Source: JALYIM01 sp040003205 (GTDB lineage Bacteria > Acidobacteriota > Terriglobia > Terriglobales > Acidobacteriaceae). Taken from it: DNA of 10,453 nucleotides. Numbering within the stretch: position 1 is the first letter of the stretch; each line of letters opens with the position of its first letter. The position numbers and the translations under genes were made by a program. This document shows positions 6,872 through 10,453 of this stretch, in pieces. Below the pieces are notes generated by a model. It worked only from the letters and a program-made list of their open reading frames with translations, had not been told where the DNA came from and searched no databases. Location of the stretch: assembly GCA_040003205.1 (NCBI GenBank), contig JBDUDA010000099.1:1-10453 (forward strand), in the 5' to 3' direction.

Positions 6872-7047
6872 GGCTACCTTCGCGGGAACCTGCGTGGGGC
6901 GGGGATTGCCCACAAGTTCGATTCAGAACCTATCTTTTGATGCGGCCCAATCCCGGGTGGCTGCTTTTTTGTGTTGCTGTGCAACTTGGCTCCGAATTAG
7001 GCAAACTTTTGCAGTACGGGAAGATCAAGGCCTCGGCGGTCTGGCAA

Positions 7048-7245
7048 TTATTGGCCTCTATCGCGGACGTTACGCTCACGAACTGGTACAAAAACAGAAC
7101 CATAACCTCGGCGAAAGCACTTTACACACCGGACCGTACGCATGAGAAGTAAGGGAAGGATGTACTTCTCCAGAGGCGAGCGTGGGCGGGAACGAACTCG
7201 GTCGAAACTCCCGCAATCGCGACAATGGTAGTGCGCGAAATCCAT
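7048..7245 (-). CDS. Small zinc-ribbon protein (CX2C-X28-CX2C)
   Basis: A 65-aa protein. Cys8 and Cys11 in HCRDCGS and Cys40 and Cys43 in VRCVKCFRR form two zinc knuckles, the usual layout of a small zinc ribbon. Between them lie a basic segment (RVRSRPRSP) and a hydrophobic stretch (YILPLLLM), and the second knuckle is followed by Arg-Arg. Small proteins of this pattern with a short hydrophobic middle recur as hypotheticals in bacterial genomes; their role is unknown to me. The ATG at 7245 is the only start, because a stop codon lies seven codons upstream in frame. No good Shine-Dalgarno is visible, which lowers confidence. It is divergent from the phosphoesterase gene and 176 nt upstream of the next minus-strand gene. 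Confidence 0.6.
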   Translation of the reverse strand: MDFAHYHCRDCGSFDRVRSRPRSPLEKYILPLLLMRTVRCVKCFRRGYGSVFVPVRERNVRDRGQ

Positions 7246-7356
7246 TTGCGAGATTTTGACTGGAAGTCAGCCCAGTCGATTGTAAATGCGTGCCTGAAGT
7301 CGGAGAATAGAATTCATCAAGATTGCCTCATGTGGACTTCGCAGCGAAATCCATTT
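7235..7356. repeat. Perfect 13-nt direct repeat, two copies 109 nt apart
   Basis: GCGAAATCCATTT occurs at 7235-7247 and again at 7344-7356. The first copy spans the start codon of the zinc-ribbon gene, and the second lies 51 nt before the phosphoesterase start. A perfect 13-mer repeated within about 120 nt is unlikely by chance. It could be a pair of protein-binding sites or a trace of local duplication. Confidence 0.6.
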
Positions 7357-7407
7357 TAGTATTTCCCACTTTAGCCAGGTACTGTATCCCGCCCTTCAGG
7401 AGTTTTT
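7246..7407. promoter_or_regulatory. Divergent intergenic region between the zinc-ribbon and phosphoesterase genes
   Basis: 162 nt expected to hold the plus-strand promoter for the phosphoesterase and possibly a minus-strand promoter. A TTGACT -35-like box lies at 7256-7261, with a weak TGTAAA at the far end of acceptable spacing. GACTGG (7258-7263) and CCAGTC (7272-7277) form a 6-bp inverted repeat overlapping that -35 box, an operator-like arrangement. The phosphoesterase has a clear Shine-Dalgarno (CAGGAG) 5 nt before its ATG. Promoter assignment is by eye only. Confidence 0.35.
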
Positions 7408-8256
7408 ATGCCAGGCCTGATCACGACGATCGTTTTTGGGTTCCTTGCTATCCCTGCCTTCGCGCAATTCCCGGCGTTCAACCATGTTTTCATTGTGGTT
7501 GAAGAGAACACCAACTACGCGAGCGTAATCGGCAATTCTTCCATGCCATATTTCAACAGTCTGGCTCAGAAATATGGTTTAGCGACACAATATTACGCGA
7601 ATACTCACCCTTCGATTGGAAACTATTTCATGCTGACGACGGGACAGATCGTCACTAACAATGACAGCTACAAAAACACCGTTACAGCCGACAATGTCGT
7701 GCGACATCTGCTCACTGCGGGCAAAACATGGAAGGCATACGAAGAGAACCTGCCATCTCCGGGTTATATCAGCCCCGATACCGGCAATTACGTGCGCAGG
7801 CACTGTCCGCTGTCATTTTTTTCGGACGTGGTGAACAGCTCTGCCCAAAAACTGCATCTCGTGCCCTTCACACAATTTGCGAAAGACATGGCCAGCAATG
7901 CGCTGCCTCAGTACTCGTTCATTACGCCCAATCTCTGCAACGATGCTCACAATTGTTCTCTAAGCACGGCGGACACGTGGCTGAAAAACAATATTGATCC
8001 CTTGGTTAAAAGCAGTTCATTCCAGAATGGCGATTTGCTGATCATCGTTTTCGACGAATCGGCAAACGACAATCTTAATGGCGGAGGTCGAGTCGCCTGG
8101 ATTGCGATCAGTCCGAAATACTCCAAACTGGGATATAAGTCCACCGTGAAGTACCAGCACCAGAACACGCTCAGGCTAATGCTGCAAGGATTAGGAGTGA
8201 TCACCTACCCGGGCAAGGCGAGCACAGCTTCCAACATGGCGGAGTTCTTTAAGTAA
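7408..8256 (+). CDS. Secreted phosphoesterase / acid-phosphatase-like protein (phosphoesterase family PF04185)
   Basis: A 282-aa exported hydrolase of the phospholipase C / acid phosphatase superfamily, expected to cleave phosphomonoesters or phosphodiesters outside the cytosol. A Sec signal peptide covers about residues 1-19 (hydrophobic core IVFGFLAIP, cleavage after AFA). Metal-site motifs follow in the family's order: HVFIVVEENTNY with E32-E33-N34, HPSIGNY at 67-73, PNLCNDAHNC at 174-183, and VFDES with D216-E217. A late His (H251 in YQHQNTLRLM) is a further candidate ligand. It is shorter than typical AcpA or phospholipase C proteins but keeps all the core blocks, so it reads as a compact member rather than a fragment. 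The ATG at 7408 has CAGGAG 5 nt upstream. The S10 peptidase follows 127 nt downstream on the same strand. The substrate is not determinable from the sequence. Confidence 0.9.
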   Translation: MPGLITTIVFGFLAIPAFAQFPAFNHVFIVVEENTNYASVIGNSSMPYFNSLAQKYGLATQYYANTHPSIGNYFMLTTGQIVTNNDSYKNTVTADNVVRHLLTAGKTWKAYEENLPSPGYISPDTGNYVRRHCPLSFFSDVVNSSAQKLHLVPFTQFAKDMASNALPQYSFITPNLCNDAHNCSLSTADTWLKNNIDPLVKSSSFQNGDLLIIVFDESANDNLNGGGRVAWIAISPKYSKLGYKSTVKYQHQNTLRLMLQGLGVITYPGKASTASNMAEFFK

Positions 8257-8383
8257 GACACGGATTCGCTCTCCCTGCCTGGTCAACACCCCGCCAGCAG
8301 GGCGCCAAAGAGCCACGAAGTTTACTTTTCTGGTACCTTATCCTGCGACGTAAGTCACTCACATATGTTTCGCTGGAGGCTTC

Positions 8384-10096
8384 ATGCGTTTTCTGGGCAT
8401 CGCATTCTTGCTCTCGTGCACATTGTTCATAAGCGCCAGCGCGCAGCAGCCGGAGGCGCCAAAAGCTGAGACTAATGAGTCGGCAAAAGCTGCCGTCAAG
8501 GACAAGAAACAGAAAAGCGCGCAACGTTCGGAAGCGCCGGATGCAAACTCGCCGGGTGCGAACGCAACCTTGGAAGCTCCAAAGCCCGATGCGAAGAAGG
8601 AAATGCCGGACGCGTCTGCTGACAAGTTCGCGGAAAATAAGGATAAAGACAAAGAAGAGCACTACGATGTTTCCGAAGTTGCGCCCGTGACTACACAGCA
8701 TCAGATCACGGCCGATGGCAAACTGCTGAAGTACACGGCTACGACTGGACGTCTGCCAATAAAACGCGGCGACGGCAAAATCGAGGCGGAGGTTTTCTTT
8801 GTCGCTTATACGCTTAATGGCAGCGATGCGGGCAGTCGTCCGCTGACGTTTGCCTTCAACGGCGGACCCGGATCGGCATCAATCTGGCTGCACTTGGGAG
8901 CGCTCGGTCCCAAGCGCGTTGTGATGCAGCCCAACGGATTTATGCCCGCGCCTCCTTTTCATGTGGCGGACAATCCTTACACTCTGCTTTCTAAAAGCGA
9001 CATCGTCATGGTGGACGCAATTGGCACCGGCTTCAGTCGCGCCGCCAACGCCGAGCTCTCGAAAAAATACTGGGGCGTCAAGGGAGACATTGAAGCGTTC
9101 AGCGAATTTATCCGCCTATATCTGACACGCTATCAGCGATGGAGCTCGCCGCTTTTTTTGCTGGGAGAAAGTTATGGCACCACGCGCGCTGCTGGGATTG
9201 CGGGATATCTCGCGGATCGCGGCGTGGCCTTCAACGGCATCACGCTGCTTTCGATGGCGCTCAGCTTTCAGACTTTGGTTGACAACAAGAGTAACGACGA
9301 GCCCTACATACTGCTGATTCCGACCTTCACTATGATCGCGGGATATCACAAGAAGCTTCCCGCCGATCTCATGCAGGATATGAACCGGACTCGCGCGGAG
9401 TCTGAACGATGGGCTTCCACCGATTACGCATTAGCCCTGGCGAAAGGCGACTCTCTCGGGGCTGATGAGCGACAGAAAATCGTTGAGCAGATGGCCCGCT
9501 ATACAGGGCTGAGCAGAGACGTGATTGATCAGTCGAACCTGCGGGTTGACGTACCTAAATTCACGCACTATCTGTTACTAGATCAGAAGCTCAGAGTCGG
9601 ACGTCTGGACGGGCGCTTCACCGGTGTTGATCCGGATGGCCTGCTGGACACGCCCTTCCACGATCCCACCGAGCCTGCGATCTTGCCTCCTTATACTTCA
9701 GTCTTCAATAATTATGTTCGCGCCGAGTTGGGATACAAGTCTGATATGCCGTACAACGTGTTTATCCGTGACCCTGAGTTCGAGAAGGATTGGAATTGGG
9801 GTTCGGGCGTCGAAGGTTTCCCTGACACGGCGGCGGCGCTCCGACAAGCGTTGGTGAAAAATCCATACTTAAAAGTGCTGGTGATGGAAGGACACTACGA
9901 TCTGGCGACGCCGTTCTTCGCGGCGAACTACACGATTGATCATTTGAACCTGAATCAACAATTCCGGAAGAACATCTCGTTTGCTACTTATGATTCTGGA
10001 CACATGGTGTACTTGTCGGCGGAAGCTTTGCAGAAATTCAAGAACGATCAGGCGAGCTTTGTGGATAAAGCTTTGTCCTCTCGAGCCGATCAATAA
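8384..10096 (+). CDS. Secreted S10 family serine carboxypeptidase
   Basis: A 570-aa exported peptidase expected to remove C-terminal residues from peptides, with the acidic pH optimum typical of the family. A Sec signal peptide covers about 1-20 (FLGIAFLLSCTLFI, cleavage near ASA/Q). A low-complexity linker rich in Ala, Lys, Glu and Pro covers about 21-92. The alpha/beta-hydrolase domain follows: oxyanion/substrate loop NGGPGSAS (159-166), nucleophile S263 in GESYGTTR, Asp506 in EGHYDLATPF and His540 in YDSGHMVY, so the Ser-Asp-His triad is complete. DAIGTGFS (211-218) is another S10 landmark. The start ATG has GGAGG 5 nt upstream. The 127-nt gap after the phosphoesterase shows no clear terminator, so cotranscription is possible. 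The large minus-strand open frame over the N-terminal region is a shadow of the linker codons. Confidence 0.95.
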   Translation: MRFLGIAFLLSCTLFISASAQQPEAPKAETNESAKAAVKDKKQKSAQRSEAPDANSPGANATLEAPKPDAKKEMPDASADKFAENKDKDKEEHYDVSEVAPVTTQHQITADGKLLKYTATTGRLPIKRGDGKIEAEVFFVAYTLNGSDAGSRPLTFAFNGGPGSASIWLHLGALGPKRVVMQPNGFMPAPPFHVADNPYTLLSKSDIVMVDAIGTGFSRAANAELSKKYWGVKGDIEAFSEFIRLYLTRYQRWSSPLFLLGESYGTTRAAGIAGYLADRGVAFNGITLLSMALSFQTLVDNKSNDEPYILLIPTFTMIAGYHKKLPADLMQDMNRTRAESERWASTDYALALAKGDSLGADERQKIVEQMARYTGLSRDVIDQSNLRVDVPKFTHYLLLDQKLRVGRLDGRFTGVDPDGLLDTPFHDPTEPAILPPYTSVFNNYVRAELGYKSDMPYNVFIRDPEFEKDWNWGSGVEGFPDTAAALRQALVKNPYLKVLVMEGHYDLATPFFAANYTIDHLNLNQQFRKNISFATYDSGHMVYLSAEALQKFKNDQASFVDKALSSRADQ

Positions 10097-10098
10097 AT

Positions 10099-10131
10099 CA
10101 GGTGTCATCCTGAGCGAAGCCGAGGAACCTG
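10099..10131. repeat. Hairpin-forming intergenic repeat of the TCATCCTGAGCGAAGC type
   Basis: It begins 3 nt after the carboxypeptidase stop. Outer arms CAGGT (10099-10103) and ACCTG (10127-10131) enclose inner arms TCCT (10108-10111) and AGGA (10123-10126), with a 4-nt bulge and an 11-nt loop. The core TCATCCTGAGCGAAGC resembles a dispersed repeat that I recall from intergenic regions of acidobacterial genomes; only one copy is in this window. Its position between convergent genes suggests a role in 3' end formation or RNA stability, which is inference. Confidence 0.5.
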
Positions 10132-10169
10132 CTTCTTCGGCAGTGGGCTGTCCCAAATATCGCACCCAT

Positions 10170-10453
10170 TTAAAGGTCGCGACTGGTCCACTGCTTAAAT
10201 AGATCCTCGCTGCTCCTTAGCTGTTTGTCCCAATTTTCCTCTTTTGGGTTTACATAAAATTCCGTGATAAGGAAACGAATGATTTCCTCTACAGTTACCC
10301 ATCCGGTCCGGATATGAACCTTTGCGAGGGGGATGGTCCGTCGAGGCCCTAAAGTGTCTTCGCCTTGAAGATGGAGGTGATGTCGGCAATGTTCTGTATC
10401 TCGTTTTTCGCGCGAAACATACTCCCAACGCAAACAATCTTCGTCTTCTATCC
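10170..10453 (-). CDS. Hypothetical protein, N-terminus beyond the window
   Basis: Ninety-three C-terminal residues are visible, and the frame stays open to the right edge, so the true start lies outside. The visible part contains CLRWEYVSREKR, CRHHLHLQG, a stretch PLAKVHIRTGWVTVEEIIRF, and a charged C-terminus ending in SEDLFKQWTSRDL. The mix of conserved-looking His/Cys residues, an amphipathic helix (VEEIIRFLITEF) and ordinary codon use makes it more convincing than the overlapping alternative frame, which is Arg/Pro-rich. It converges on the carboxypeptidase gene, with 73 nt between the stops. I do not recognise the family; it faintly resembles small proteins found in toxin-antitoxin-like pairs, but that is not strong enough for a call. 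Confidence 0.6.
   Translation of the reverse strand, partial: IEDEDCLRWEYVSREKRDTEHCRHHLHLQGEDTLGPRRTIPLAKVHIRTGWVTVEEIIRFLITEFYVNPKEENWDKQLRSSEDLFKQWTSRDL

Noticed and set aside
6966..6985. GTTGC-TGT-GCAAC hairpin next to a T-run as a terminator
   Set aside because: The T-run precedes the stem on the plus strand and becomes an A-run after it on the minus strand, so it does not have terminator polarity for the minus-strand genes.
6804..7145. Plus-strand frame of 113 codons across the start of the one-helix protein gene
   Set aside because: No ribosome binding site or domain pattern; overlaps two better-supported minus-strand genes.
8249..8701. Minus-strand frame of 150 codons
   Set aside because: Antisense to the carboxypeptidase signal peptide and low-complexity linker; composition reflects that bias.
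10195..10437. Alternative minus-strand frame of 80 codons at the right edge
   Set aside because: Arg/Pro-rich shadow of the better-supported frame ending at 10170.

Overview
The window is chromosomal DNA most like that of an acidobacterium (Acidobacteriota). This is an inference from gene content: a TonB-C protein with a long Ser/Pro-rich linker, secreted S10 carboxypeptidase and phosphoesterase genes, a TreS next to an Ggs/GpgS-like glycosyltransferase, and a TCATCCTGAGCGAAGC-type intergenic repeat. No rRNA, tRNA, transposase, phage gene or CRISPR array was seen, and nothing in the window shows recent transfer.

Layout. Positions 81-7245 hold six genes, all on the minus strand. In transcription order they are: a small CX2C/CX2C zinc-ribbon protein (7245-7048); a one-helix membrane protein with a cytosolic N-terminal part and a basic outer tail (6871-5582); a degenerate-receiver/TM/TonB-C fusion (5454-4021), preceded by a 127-nt gap full of inverted repeats; then a tight cluster of trehalose synthase TreS (3743-2103), a GT-A glycosyltransferase (2061-793) and a small-channel-like membrane protein (785-81). 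From 7408 the plus strand carries two exported hydrolases, a phosphoesterase (7408-8256) and an S10 serine carboxypeptidase (8384-10096). A hairpin-forming repeat follows the carboxypeptidase stop. A convergent minus-strand gene of unknown function runs off the right edge (10170-10453).

How the genes may work together. TreS, the glycosyltransferase and the channel-like protein are separated by only 41 and 7 nt, so they are very likely one transcript. The simplest reading is an osmoadaptation unit: trehalose/maltose interconversion, a second glucosyl solute, and a membrane protein of a family associated with small mechanosensitive channels. The two genes upstream share one architecture (cytosolic domain, single helix, long disordered extracytoplasmic region) and may act together in envelope sensing or coupling; this is inference. 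The two plus-strand genes are probably nutrient-scavenging periplasmic or secreted enzymes.

The least explained parts are the receiver-like/TonB fusion, the hairpin-rich leader in front of it, and a perfect 13-nt direct repeat in the divergent promoter region near 7235-7356.
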